A DNA stretch of 64,000 nt from Dactylococcopsis salina PCC 8305 (GCF_000317615.1 NC_019780.1:1054001-1118000); one strand, 5' to 3'. Positions 26,321 to 35,001 are shown, numbered from the stretch's first letter. Notes: a model not told the origin generated them from the sequence alone. Numbers and translations are program-made.

Positions 26321-27163
26321 TTGAACTATAAAACACAAGCACTTGATACAACGATCGAAGCGGAAAAAATTCAGTTCCAAATTTGGCGAAGACTTTCTCT
26401 TGAACAAAAAACACAGCAGGTTCGTTCTCTACAGCAACGTTTGAGAACAATTTTATGGCAAAATATCACTCAAAAACTTCCTCAAGGAGACGATCGCAGG
26501 CGAAAGCAGAAGTTAATTGAATTAGAAAAAGGAGAAAATTTTAGTCAAATTGATCAAGTTTTAGAAAGTAATTTTATGTTACAAGACCCGATCAAGTTAG
26601 CAGCATTGGTTGGTCAAATTTTTGATCGTTTAGCAATTCCTTATTTTGTTAGTGGCGGACTAGCGAGTTCAATTTTAGGAGAAACTAGAACCACTATTGA
26701 TACAAATATCGCAATTTTAATGAGTGATAAACGCCTGATTCCGCAGCTAATCGAAATAATGCAGACAGATTTTTATATTAGCGAAATTGCGGTTGAAGAT
26801 GCTTTAAACGATCGCACCAGCAGTTTTAATCTCATTCATTTACAGTCAGCTTTGAAAGCAGATATCTATCCCATTCGAGATAATGATTTATTTCGCCAAA
26901 GCGCCATTACTCGCCGTCAAAAAATTAATCTAGCAGATTCTCCAGAATTGTCTTTTAATATTTGTACGGCTGAGGATATTGTTTTACAGAAGCTGATTTG
27001 GTATCAAACGACAGGACAAATATCACAGAAACAATGGCGGGATATTTTAGGAGTTTTAAAGCTACAAGGAGAACGGTTAGATTTTCAATATATGCGATAC
27101 TGGTCAGAAGCATTAAGGATTGTTCAATTATTAGAAAATGCTTACAATGAATCTGGTTTATAG
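26321..27163 (+). CDS. Nucleotidyltransferase-fold protein (AbiEii/MNT-like), active site altered
   Basis: 280 residues from TTG 26321, chosen because GGAGG at 26308-26312 lies 8 nt upstream; a TTG at 26291 has no such site. An N-terminal helical region (about 1-95) is followed by the nucleotidyltransferase fold: IPYFVSGGLASSILGETR, then TTIDTNIAILM where active members have D-x-D. The second Asp is replaced by Asn. Later FNICTAEDIVLQKLIWY and RDILGVLKLQ match the C-terminal helices of AbiEii-type proteins. It sits in an islet bounded by a duplicated gene start, convergent with an orphan antitoxin. Function unknown; it could be a degenerate toxin or an ATP-binding regulator. Confidence 0.65.
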   Translation: MNYKTQALDTTIEAEKIQFQIWRRLSLEQKTQQVRSLQQRLRTILWQNITQKLPQGDDRRRKQKLIELEKGENFSQIDQVLESNFMLQDPIKLAALVGQIFDRLAIPYFVSGGLASSILGETRTTIDTNIAILMSDKRLIPQLIEIMQTDFYISEIAVEDALNDRTSSFNLIHLQSALKADIYPIRDNDLFRQSAITRRQKINLADSPELSFNICTAEDIVLQKLIWYQTTGQISQKQWRDILGVLKLQGERLDFQYMRYWSEALRIVQLLENAYNESGL

Positions 27164-27186
27164 TCGTTCCAATTCAATTCCGCAGT

Positions 27187-27225
27187 GCAGCCATCTTGGC
27201 TGCTACTAGGGAGCAAGATGCTCCC
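27187..27225. repeat. Double hairpin repeat between convergent genes
   Basis: GCAGCCATCTTGGCTGC (27187-27203) and GGGAGCAAGATGCTCCC (27209-27225) are two 7-bp stems with 3-nt loops. The loops, TCT and AGA, are complementary. It separates the nucleotidyltransferase gene and the antitoxin gene and may terminate both. Confidence 0.75.
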
Positions 27226-27226
27226 A

Positions 27227-27463
27227 CTACCTTTGATCTGCTGTATACTCTTTAAAGTCTTCTAGTGGTTCGTCAAAATCATCACTCATCCAAACCATTC
27301 CCTTAGCACTACCAGCTTGAGCGGGATAACGCTTAACAGAACTGGTGGAAATTAATTTGACGACAGAACCCTCTTTAGTAATAATGACTTCTTCGCCGCG
27401 CAAAGCTGCATCAATCAACTCTGATAATTGTTGGCTGGCTTCAGCAATGGTAACTCTTTTCAT
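27227..27463 (-). CDS. Phd/YefM-type antitoxin, no toxin partner visible
   Basis: 78 residues from ATG 27463, chosen for GAGGAAAAAACA directly upstream; an in-frame start at 27487 is less likely. MKRVTIAEASQQLSELIDAA and GEEVIITKEGSVVKLIS are the standard Phd fold that binds operator DNA. The C-terminal SDDFDEPLEDFKEY tail is the usual VapC-neutralising segment. A PIN toxin normally follows within a few bases; here a double hairpin and the convergent nucleotidyltransferase gene follow instead, so the toxin has been lost or lies elsewhere. Confidence 0.85.
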   Translation of the reverse strand: MKRVTIAEASQQLSELIDAALRGEEVIITKEGSVVKLISTSSVKRYPAQAGSAKGMVWMSDDFDEPLEDFKEYTADQR

Positions 27464-27484
27464 TGTTTTTTCCTCAATACTAAC

Positions 27485-27532
27485 CAACGGTCAAAGCAGG
27501 CGCCTTCCTAAACGGAAGGCGTAATCTTTGAC
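27485..27532. repeat. TnpB-like element end, orphan (family F), copy 2
   Basis: CAACGGTCAAAGCAGGC, then GCCTTCC-TAAAC-GGAAGGC (perfect 7-bp stem), then GTAATCTTTGAC. Copy 1 is at 19005-19053. It lies just upstream of the antitoxin start and could overlap its promoter. Confidence 0.55.
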
Positions 27533-27604
27533 TTTCTATTCTCATTCTAAAAATTACAAGCATCAATGCTATAAAAATTCGCAATCTAGCCTTATCTTAG
27601 TCAA

Positions 27605-27950
27605 CCTTACTGAAAAACAAGCAATTTGGCTATATCACCGTTTTCAGATTATTATTTAGGGCTTGAGTCAAGAAAACTGAAAGTTTTACCAAATAAGGAT
27701 TTGAGGCGATTCAGTTCAGATAAAAATGCAAGTTCATTGATTGTTCAATCGTCACGCATATTGCATCAAAACCTTGAACTCCTACCGATCAATCAACCCT
27801 AAGGCAACTTGCTGATTGGTGTTGGGTTTCGTAAACTTCACCCAACCTACTTGCCTCTTGCTGATTGGTGTTGGGTTTCGTAAACTTCACCCAACCTACT
27901 TGCTGAAAAACAAGCAATTTGGCTATATCACCGTTTTCAGATTATTATTT
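27605..27950. repeat. Composite repeat block: 50-bp direct repeats, a degenerate family D element and two family A units
   Basis: CTGAAAAACAAGCAATTTGG plus about 30 more bases occurs at 27609 and again at about 27903. Between them, 27658-27790 reads as a reverse-orientation family D element (GGGCTTGAGTCAAGAAAAC..., then TGACGATTGA-like blocks shared with 23100-23140). Next are two 49-bp units with GTTGGGTTTCGTAAACTTCA at about 27821 and 27870. No gene is present in 27533-27978. Confidence 0.75.
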
Positions 27951-27978
27951 GATCATATTATTTCCAAAATTTGTCAAG

Positions 27979-28464
27979 ATGGAACAACAAAACTTAGAAA
28001 ACACCGATCGAGCGTTTACCCGTGTGCGTCGTCTCAGCGACTTTCTCGATAATGCGATTACAATTCCAGGGACATCCTACCGCATCGGGATTGATCCGTT
28101 ATTAGGATTAATTCCTGGACTCGGTGATTATTTGGGAGCATTTTTATCAGGATATATTATTTTTGAATCGGCGCGTTTAGGTGCGTCTCGTGCGACATTA
28201 GGACGAATGTTTTTTAATGTCATATTAGAAACAATTTTAGGATTAATTCCTGGACTCGGTGATATTTTCGATGTGTTTTGGAAAGCAAATGCCAAAAATC
28301 GCACCTTATTAGAAAAACAAATTGCATCTTCGGAAAAGAGAGAAAAAGCAGATTGGTTATTCTTATTTATTTTATTATTGGGATTGCTTTTGATCATTAT
28401 TGGAGTTGCTAGTTTGAGTCTTTGGATTTTAGTTTCTATTATCCAGGCTAGTCCTTTCTTTTAA
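27979..28464 (+). CDS. DUF4112 family membrane protein
   Basis: 161 residues from ATG 27979 (MEQQNLENTDRAF); an upstream in-frame ATG at 27919 lies in repeat DNA. Two copies of LGLIPGLGD (about residues 42 and 89) flank TM segments, the signature of DUF4112. The C-terminus has one long hydrophobic stretch (about 125-155). Function unknown; members are small inner-membrane proteins found in many bacteria. A duplicated fragment of its 5' end lies near tRNA-Cys, so the gene was probably once closer to that tRNA. It lies 29 bp upstream of the GH38 gene. Confidence 0.85.
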   Translation: MEQQNLENTDRAFTRVRRLSDFLDNAITIPGTSYRIGIDPLLGLIPGLGDYLGAFLSGYIIFESARLGASRATLGRMFFNVILETILGLIPGLGDIFDVFWKANAKNRTLLEKQIASSEKREKADWLFLFILLLGLLLIIIGVASLSLWILVSIIQASPFF

Positions 28465-28493
28465 TAAAATACAATCAAACTCTATATTATCAA

Positions 28494-31184
28494 ATGCCAA
28501 ACAAAACTATTCAGGGAATTGTTGTCTCTCACACTCACTGGGATCGCGCTTGGTATCTTCCTTTTCAATCCTTTCGTTATCGTCTCGTTAGAATGATTGA
28601 CGATTTAGTTGAAACCCTAGAAACTGATCCTAATTTTTACGCTTTCACTCTTGATGGACAAACCATTTTATTAGAAGATTATCTCGAAATCTGTCCTGAA
28701 AAGGAAACTCGTCTTCAAAAACTAATTCAGTCGGGACGAATTTTAATTGGCCCCTGGTTTACGATGCCAGATTTATTTTTAGTTAGTGGAGAAGCTGTCA
28801 TTCGGAATTTACAGGAAGGACGAAAATGGTGTCAAAAATTCGGAAATTATATGGCGGTGGGTTATCTTCCTGATCCTTTTGGACATTTTGCACAAATGCC
28901 TCAAATTTTACAAGGATTTGACATTGATAGTTATATTTTTATGCGGGGTTTAGATGCGGAAACGAAAGCTACTTACGGCGCAATTTTTAATTGGAAATCT
29001 CCTGATGGTTCGACGGTTTTAGCTATCTATGAAAGAGAGGGATATTTTCCTTTAGGATCATTAGGTCACGAAAGTGTTTTCGGGCGTTTTGATGGACATA
29101 CGGAAAACATTGATCTCGCGAAAAAACAGGTGGAACAAGCCTTAAAAACGATGCTTCCGTTACAAGAAGAAAGGACAGTTTTACTTGGTAATGGGTTTGA
29201 TCATCTTCCTGTACAAAAAAATATCCCAACTTTATTGTCACAACTCAATGAAACCTTAACAGAAATCGAATTAACTCACGGAACAATTCCTGAGTTTGTC
29301 GATGGGATTAAAGCAGAAAATCAACCTCATCAAACTTATCAAGGTGATCTGGTGGGAAATGCAGATCAGCCGATTTTAGCGAGTGTTTATTCGACTAGAA
29401 TGTATCTGAAACAGCAGAATCATTCCGCACAACAATTATTATCTCGGTATGTTGAACCGATGAGTGTTTGGTTGGAAAGTTTCGGTTTCGGAAATAATGT
29501 TCACTCGTTTTTAAGCCACGCTTGGCGGTTACTCTTGAAAAATCATGCCCATGATGATATTTGTGGTTGTAGTGTGGATGAAGTTCACGAAGATGATGAG
29601 TTTCGTTTTCGCCAGGTTGAACAAATTGGTGATTCGATTTTAGTGGAACATCTGGAAAGGTTGTTAAAAAAAGGATGGGTTTCGCCACAAGAAACGGGAG
29701 AACATTCTACAGATGTTTTTGTGTTTAATCCTCATCCCTGGAAAGCGACTTATGAGGTGGAAACATCGGTTTATTTTCCTAACCCTGATGGAGAATGGGG
29801 ACAACCTTTGTCTCCTTTACAGTTAGTCGGTTGTGATGGTTATGGAAATCCCATTTCCATTCTTGTACTGGATACTGTAGCACCAAAAGTTCGATCGCGC
29901 TATCTAGAAACCACTTGGGGAAGACGTTATGATCTTAAGTTTTCTGTTACGCTTCCACCGTTAGGCTATCAACTAATTCACATTTATCAAGATAGTCAAC
30001 CGTTACCCGAAAAAAACACTAACCCCCCTTTAGTTCTAGAAAACCAACGCTATCAACTTCTTATCAAAAATAACAGCGTTACTCTCACGGAAAAAGAAAC
30101 CAATACCACTTTCTCTAACTTCCTTCAGTTGGAATATCAAATTGATGATGGCGACACTTATTCCTTTAGTCCAGTTCGAGAGTTTCAACCGATTTGGGGA
30201 ACACTGAAAAACGCAACGATTCATCCCCAAAAAACGGACACCCTACAACTCACTTATACCTTAATTGTCCCCAAAGGATACGATCGAAACAAGGGAGTTT
30301 ATGGCGAAGTGAGTCTTAACATCACTGTTGATCTCACTCTGACTTCTCATGCTTCTCTAGGGATTAAAATAAACTACGAATCTACGCTGGAGAATTCACG
30401 TATCCGTGTCGTCTTTCCTTTGGGTTTCTCCACAAAAGAATCATTAGCAGATGGACATTTTCGCCTCGTTTCACGGGAAAAACCAATTTTGCGAACTCCA
30501 GAAAGTGATCCACAACGTTATCAGACTTATCCTGGCGAATTAGACTATCCCACTCACCATCAGGGAGACTTTGTTATCTTCACAGGAAATGATTATCAAG
30601 TCTGGGTTGCTAACCGAGGTTTACCCGAATATGAAGTGATGGGAGATCAAGTTGCGATTACAGTAAATCGTAGTGTTGGTGATCTTTCTGTGGGAAAAGG
30701 TCGCATTCGTCCTTGTCAAGCGGGTCCTTCTGTTCCCACTCCTGGCGCACAATGTCAACGGGCAATAACGGCGGAACTTGCTTATGGTATCGCTACTTTC
30801 CCGCAAGCCGCAATGATTCGTTACGCCCGTGAGTTCTCCCATGGGGCTTGGGTGCGAGAAATGCCTTACTTGCCTTATGTTGATTCTACAGGAGAGTTGC
30901 CCCGTTTTGGCTCTTTGTGCGCGATCGAGAATCCGAATATTATTCTATCAGCATTGAAGCCAGCAGATGAGGAAGGAATGTTGGTGCTGCGACTGTATAA
31001 TCAAACCGAACAGAGACAACAAACTAACATTAAGTTCGGGTTTCCTATTCATTCTTACTGTGAGACGAACTTGCTAGAACAATGGGAAGAAAGTCAACAA
31101 AAGACCGCAGAAAACAATGAATTTAATCTTGATTTCTACCCTCATCAGATCAAAACTGTTCTCTGTTCTCAAAACTACACTTGA
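28494..31184 (+). CDS. Glycoside hydrolase family 38 (alpha-mannosidase/mannosylglycerate hydrolase type)
   Basis: 896 residues. VVSHTHWDRAWYLPF (about residue 10) supplies the zinc-binding His and Asp, and YLPDPFGHFAQMPQIL (about 125) the nucleophile Asp. HAHDDICGCSVDEVHEDDE (about 351) is the conserved middle-domain zinc motif. The C-terminal half is the beta-sandwich GH38C domain. There is no signal peptide, so it is probably cytosolic. Relatives include E. coli MngB, which cleaves 2-O-mannosyl-6-phosphoglycerate, and alpha-mannosidases. A compatible-solute substrate is attractive for a salt-tolerant cell but is only inference. Confidence 0.9.
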   Translation: MPNKTIQGIVVSHTHWDRAWYLPFQSFRYRLVRMIDDLVETLETDPNFYAFTLDGQTILLEDYLEICPEKETRLQKLIQSGRILIGPWFTMPDLFLVSGEAVIRNLQEGRKWCQKFGNYMAVGYLPDPFGHFAQMPQILQGFDIDSYIFMRGLDAETKATYGAIFNWKSPDGSTVLAIYEREGYFPLGSLGHESVFGRFDGHTENIDLAKKQVEQALKTMLPLQEERTVLLGNGFDHLPVQKNIPTLLSQLNETLTEIELTHGTIPEFVDGIKAENQPHQTYQGDLVGNADQPILASVYSTRMYLKQQNHSAQQLLSRYVEPMSVWLESFGFGNNVHSFLSHAWRLLLKNHAHDDICGCSVDEVHEDDEFRFRQVEQIGDSILVEHLERLLKKGWVSPQETGEHSTDVFVFNPHPWKATYEVETSVYFPNPDGEWGQPLSPLQLVGCDGYGNPISILVLDTVAPKVRSRYLETTWGRRYDLKFSVTLPPLGYQLIHIYQDSQPLPEKNTNPPLVLENQRYQLLIKNNSVTLTEKETNTTFSNFLQLEYQIDDGDTYSFSPVREFQPIWGTLKNATIHPQKTDTLQLTYTLIVPKGYDRNKGVYGEVSLNITVDLTLTSHASLGIKINYESTLENSRIRVVFPLGFSTKESLADGHFRLVSREKPILRTPESDPQRYQTYPGELDYPTHHQGDFVIFTGNDYQVWVANRGLPEYEVMGDQVAITVNRSVGDLSVGKGRIRPCQAGPSVPTPGAQCQRAITAELAYGIATFPQAAMIRYAREFSHGAWVREMPYLPYVDSTGELPRFGSLCAIENPNIILSALKPADEEGMLVLRLYNQTEQRQQTNIKFGFPIHSYCETNLLEQWEESQQKTAENNEFNLDFYPHQIKTVLCSQNYT

Positions 31185-31463
31185 AATCGGGTACAGCACG
31201 AAAAAGTACAATATCTCGGTTAAAGCAAGGGAATAGGGAACAGCGAACGGGGAACAGGGAAATAAAAGTGCAAGTTACAGTAAATCCCCCCTAACCCCCC
31301 GATGATTGGGGGGGGAACAATGAGTTGGTGTATAGTACCAATTATTCAAAATGGTCTAATGAGGCTGTCCCAGTTTTCCGTTCGTAGCGAGAATGGTATC
31401 CTGAAGGAAATTCTAAAGGTTTAGCAGGGGAGAGAAAAGGCTGAAACCCATGGCAATAAGTGA
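31185..31463. repeat. Intergenic region with a partial family C element
   Basis: 31268-31359 carries CAAGTTACAGTAAATCCCCC, a G-run hairpin and the right end TTCAAAATGGTCTAAT of family C; the left ATACCATTTT end is missing. The rest (31185-31267 and 31360-31463) has no gene. This region lies between the GH38 gene and the tRNA pair. Confidence 0.7.
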
Positions 31464-31535
31464 AGCCCGTGACGAGACTTGAACTCGTGACCTCACCCTT
31501 ACCAAGGGTGTGCTCTACCGCTGAGCTACACGGGC
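31464..31535 (-). tRNA. trnT: tRNA-Thr (GGT)
   Basis: 72 nt. The acceptor GCCCGTG pairs with CACGGGC, the anticodon loop is TTGGTAA (GGT), and the T-loop is GTTCAAGTC. It lies 8 bp downstream of tRNA-Tyr on the same strand, a common pairing. Confidence 0.93.
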
Positions 31536-31543
31536 GTGGGGAG

Positions 31544-31625
31544 TGGGCCAGGTTGGATTTGAACCAACGTAGGCTTAGCCAGCGAATTTACAGTCCGCCC
31601 CCATTAACCACTCGGGCACTGACCC
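31544..31625 (-). tRNA. trnY: tRNA-Tyr (GTA)
   Basis: 82 nt, a class II tRNA with a long variable arm. The anticodon loop is CTGTAAA (GTA), the acceptor GGGTCAG pairs with CTGGCCC (one T-G pair), and the T-loop is GGTTCAAATCC. Confidence 0.93.
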
Positions 31626-31702
31626 TTTTTCCACGCAATTATTAATAGTAGCACAGCTTTTAGGAAATGGGAAGGGGAAAGCCAAACTTTTTTCTGAGTT
31701 GG

Positions 31703-33295
31703 TCACTGTTCACGGATGACTGGGGGAAAATTGCCGCTGCGAAGGTGCAAATCGCGTTGTGGGAAAGGAATCTCAACACTTCTTTCTTGGAAGTATTGAT
31801 AAATCAAGAAATAGAGATCGCTTTTAATTTGAAACTGTTTACGTGGCTCAGAAATCCAAGCGAGTAAGTTAAAGTTGAGGGAACTATCACCAAAGCCTAA
31901 GAAAAAAACGTTTGGGGGAGGGATGGATAAAACATCAGAATGGGCTTTCGCTGCGTCGAGTAAGGATTGACGGACAATTTCTAAATCTGAACCATAAGCA
32001 ACGCCGACTGGAATCCGTAAACGGGAAATGGCGCTACGATGACTCCAATTGATCACTTCTTGTTCTAAAAAACGGGAGTTGGGAACAATCACAGAAACGC
32101 GATCGAGCGTGGTAATTTCGGTACTACGAACACTAATATGTTCCACTGTTCCCACAAAGTCTCCCACTTCGACAAAATCTCCGGCTTGAATGGGGCGTTC
32201 AAAAATCAACACTAAACCGCTAACAAACTCCTTAGCAATCCCTTGAATCCCTAAACCAATTCCTACCCCTAAAACCCCTGCAAATACGGTTAAAGAGCTA
32301 ATATCTAAGCCCCAAATCTGCAATAAAACCAACGTACCAATTAACACTAAGCTATAGTTAGCGACTAAAGCAATGGTTTCTTGGGCTGCGCGACTTAATC
32401 CCGTTAAACTCAAAACTCGCAATCGCAACACCTGTTTAATGCTTCGGGCTAAAATAAACAGAGCCGTAAACAGGGCGATTAAAATAATTAAATCGAGAAC
32501 AGAGTAAGCATTATCTCCCAACGGAAATAAATCGGAGGTAAGGCTATAAACGAGGGTGTCTCGGAGTTGACGACTGAGATGTCGGGTTTGGGGAAAGAGG
32601 GTGCTAATATAGCCAAGAGTGATCAGGAAAATTACACTGCGTAAAGTGTTGAGAAAAACCTGAAACGCAATATAACGAGTTTTTGCGCCAGAAAAGGGTT
32701 GAGTAAAACTGTGAGTTTCGGAAGTAGAGAGGCTACTGTCTTCCTTGAGGTAGGGATTAATCCAACGTTGACAAATCAAACTGATTCCCCATGTTAAGAT
32801 GCTGGCGATCGTTAAGGCGAGGAGGGAAAGCAGTATAGAGCGTAAGAAATAACTGCGAGTTCGTTCTTTTTCAGCTTGTGCGATCGCGCTTTCCACTTGT
32901 CTTTGCCATATGTTAGCTTGTTCTTCTAAGCTACGTCCTTGGGGCATATCTTCTGGAGTCACAGATAGTAAGTGATTACCATTAACCGTTAAAACGGGAA
33001 GAGTTTGGGTTGACTCTACTTCTACGGTAATTGAGGCTACTTGTTGGTCTTGTAGGGGTTGAAATGTATTTTGAATGGTACGGTTAAGGGTGCGACTGGC
33101 TTCTTCGGCTCGCTCTTTGGCGCTAAACTTTCCAGAGTCACTAACTTCAAACACTACTTTACCATCAACAATTACAGGAGCGGTATTATTACTTTGACTC
33201 CAAGCGGGAAGAGCAAACAGGAAGAAACTCAGGAAAAACGTGCAAATACTGAGGAAAACTGAGGAAGCGCGATCGGGAAACTTCATAAAAAACAT
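31703..33295 (-). CDS. MscS-family mechanosensitive channel with signal peptide
   Basis: 530 residues. A signal peptide (FLSICTFFLSFFLFALPAWS) precedes a periplasmic region of about 120 residues. Four or five TMs follow, then the MscS pore helix and beta domain: GVLGVGIGLGIQGIAKEFVS, ERPIQAGDFVEVGDFVGTV, VIVPNSRFLEQEVINWS. It is larger than E. coli MscS (286), like the cyanobacterial YbdG/MscK-type. It would release solutes upon hypo-osmotic shock. Its ATG overlaps the TAA of the upstream AI-2E gene by one base (TAATG), implying translational coupling. Confidence 0.9.
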   Translation of the reverse strand: MFFMKFPDRASSVFLSICTFFLSFFLFALPAWSQSNNTAPVIVDGKVVFEVSDSGKFSAKERAEEASRTLNRTIQNTFQPLQDQQVASITVEVESTQTLPVLTVNGNHLLSVTPEDMPQGRSLEEQANIWQRQVESAIAQAEKERTRSYFLRSILLSLLALTIASILTWGISLICQRWINPYLKEDSSLSTSETHSFTQPFSGAKTRYIAFQVFLNTLRSVIFLITLGYISTLFPQTRHLSRQLRDTLVYSLTSDLFPLGDNAYSVLDLIILIALFTALFILARSIKQVLRLRVLSLTGLSRAAQETIALVANYSLVLIGTLVLLQIWGLDISSLTVFAGVLGVGIGLGIQGIAKEFVSGLVLIFERPIQAGDFVEVGDFVGTVEHISVRSTEITTLDRVSVIVPNSRFLEQEVINWSHRSAISRLRIPVGVAYGSDLEIVRQSLLDAAKAHSDVLSIPPPNVFFLGFGDSSLNFNLLAWISEPRKQFQIKSDLYFLIYQYFQERSVEIPFPQRDLHLRSGNFPPVIREQ

Positions 33296-34401
33296 TATTG
33301 ACTAGGTTTGACAGCTAAGGGAGTCGAACGAGTGGAAGTACTTTTTTCTGCCAATGCTTTCGGTTTGATATACAAATTTTCAATCAATGTGGCTGCACCA
33401 GCAACCCAAGGCGGAACAATTAAAGCCCCAAGAATCCCTAACACTTGTGCGCCACCAATAACAGCGAGAAGTTGGTAAAGGGGATGTAACCGCACGGTGT
33501 TTCCCACTAATAGCGGATCAAGGACATAAGTTTCAATGTTTTGAATGACCACGAATAACAATAACACCCATAACACTGTCCAACCCCCATTCGCTGTAGC
33601 GACGATGAGTGCGGGAATCGAACCGAGAACCGGACCAAAAAAGGGAATTAAATTGGTAATCCCTGCGATCGCGCCTAAACCGAGAGCAAATTCGGAAATA
33701 CCGAGGATTCTTAAGCTAATACTAATAACCACGCCTAAAATCGCAGAAACTAAGACTCTTCCTTGAATATATCCTCCCATCCGTAAGGCGACGGGATGAA
33801 CCTGTACTTCTAAACGCGCATCCCAGGGAGATGGAAATAAACTAATGATCCCGTTAATTAACCGCCGCGAGCCGGATAACATATAACCAGATAAGACGAT
33901 GGAGAGGATGACACTCACGAAACCGCCAATAATGCCGCGTGTTACTCCGTAGGAGCGCACTAATAACTGTTGACTTGATCGAATCAGCCAACTGGTGAGC
34001 GCTTTGGTATCAAATAGGCGATTAATGGGGTCTAGGGTTTCTGAATCAGTAATTCCGAAACGGAGGGCTAAATCCTGAGCTAAAAGCCGCAGCGTATCAA
34101 GATAACTGGGAAGTTTACGGATTAAGCGTTGAATTTGTTCGACGACAGTGGGACCTATTAATACTCCCACACCTGTAAATCCGGCGATCAGTACCAGATA
34201 AACAAAAATCACTGCTAAAAAGCGAGGAAGTCCTAATTTTTCCGCTGCATCAATGGTTGGGGCTAACGCGGAAGCCAAGACGATCGAGATCATCAGGACA
34301 ATAATTAGGCTTTGCAATTGCCATAGTAAAACCCCCAGAAAAAAAAGGGTTGCAGCCACAATTAAGGTAGAGTTGGAAATAATAACACGCTGCTGAGACA
34401 T
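33295..34401 (-). CDS. AI-2E family transporter (PerM/YdiK-like)
   Basis: 368 residues from ATG 34401 (MSQQRVIISNSTLIVAATL); a TTG at 34455 would add 18 residues with no support. Seven to eight TMs in the AI-2E pattern with the family motif ITNLIPFFGPVLGSIPALIV (about residue 265). Family members include autoinducer-2 exporters and Na+/H+ antiporters; the substrate cannot be assigned. It is the first gene of a two-gene unit with the MscS channel downstream (TAATG overlap). Confidence 0.88.
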   Translation of the reverse strand: MSQQRVIISNSTLIVAATLFFLGVLLWQLQSLIIVLMISIVLASALAPTIDAAEKLGLPRFLAVIFVYLVLIAGFTGVGVLIGPTVVEQIQRLIRKLPSYLDTLRLLAQDLALRFGITDSETLDPINRLFDTKALTSWLIRSSQQLLVRSYGVTRGIIGGFVSVILSIVLSGYMLSGSRRLINGIISLFPSPWDARLEVQVHPVALRMGGYIQGRVLVSAILGVVISISLRILGISEFALGLGAIAGITNLIPFFGPVLGSIPALIVATANGGWTVLWVLLLFVVIQNIETYVLDPLLVGNTVRLHPLYQLLAVIGGAQVLGILGALIVPPWVAGAATLIENLYIKPKALAEKSTSTRSTPLAVKPSQ

Positions 34402-34489
34402 TGCACTTAAAAAATATAGGAAACGACTTTGGATTTTTACATCCTCTCCCGTCAATTATAGTCAGCGCGGAGGTTGTCATTTTTACTTC

Positions 34490-34705
34490 GGGTTTGCTGA
34501 AAAAGTTCATGTTTTCGGTGTGGTAAGGCAAAAGGCAAGAGGCAAGAGGCAAGAGGCAAGAGGCAAGAGGCAAGAGGCAAGAGGCAAGAGGCAAGAGGCA
34601 AGATGGGGGAGAAAAATCGCTCCCTTGTCTTCCTTGCACTTTTTTGAGGAGTTAAGAGCCTTAAAACCAGATGGTACGCGACTTTTAGCTTTCTTCAGCA
34701 AGCCC
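34490..34705. repeat. 216-bp MITE-like element with GGGTTTGCTGAA ends and a 10-copy heptamer array (family D), copy 2
   Basis: The ends GGGTTTGCTGAAAAAG and CTTTCTTCAGCAAGCCC are imperfect inverted repeats. Inside, GGCAAAA is followed by ten consecutive GGCAAGA heptamers (34534-34603), then TTGCACTTTTT, AGAGCCTTAAAA and the right end. It has no coding capacity. It sits between the divergent AI-2E and rnc genes. Confidence 0.87.
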
Positions 34706-34775
34706 TACTTCACCAGCTTGATTCTTGAAATCGTCATTAATAAAATTTGGCAGGTTGAATGTTTGTCCACCCAGT

Positions 34776-34878
34776 AAAGCGAAACTCTGGACTCCCTAGC
34801 GAAACCTAGAAAAAATTTTTTTTTGAACTGCTTTTTACTTTTAGAAAAGTTTGATTCGGAGTAAAAAGGTTTCGCTTT
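34776..34878 (+). promoter_or_regulatory. Long-range inverted repeat in the rnc leader
   Basis: AGCGAAACCT (34798-34807) is the exact inverse complement of AGGTTTCGCT (34867-34876), and AAAGCGAAAC (34776-34785) of GTTTCGCTTT. The intervening DNA holds A/T runs and a small ACTTTT-AG-AAAAGT stem. It lies about 125-225 bp upstream of the RNase III start. If transcribed, it would form alternative stems. Confidence 0.4.
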
Positions 34879-35001
34879 CTGTGCGCTTACAATTATAGCA
34901 CAAAGTCAAGGAAACGACCAACAGGAGAAGCTCGATCGAATCTTCGATTGAGAGAACGCAAGATTTAAGATAGTTGATTAGCGTTTTTATTTTTTAAATT
35001 C

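Noticed and set aside
34507..34701. Frames rich in ASCLLPL or RQEARGK
   Set aside because: Translations of the GGCAAGA heptamer array, not a protein.
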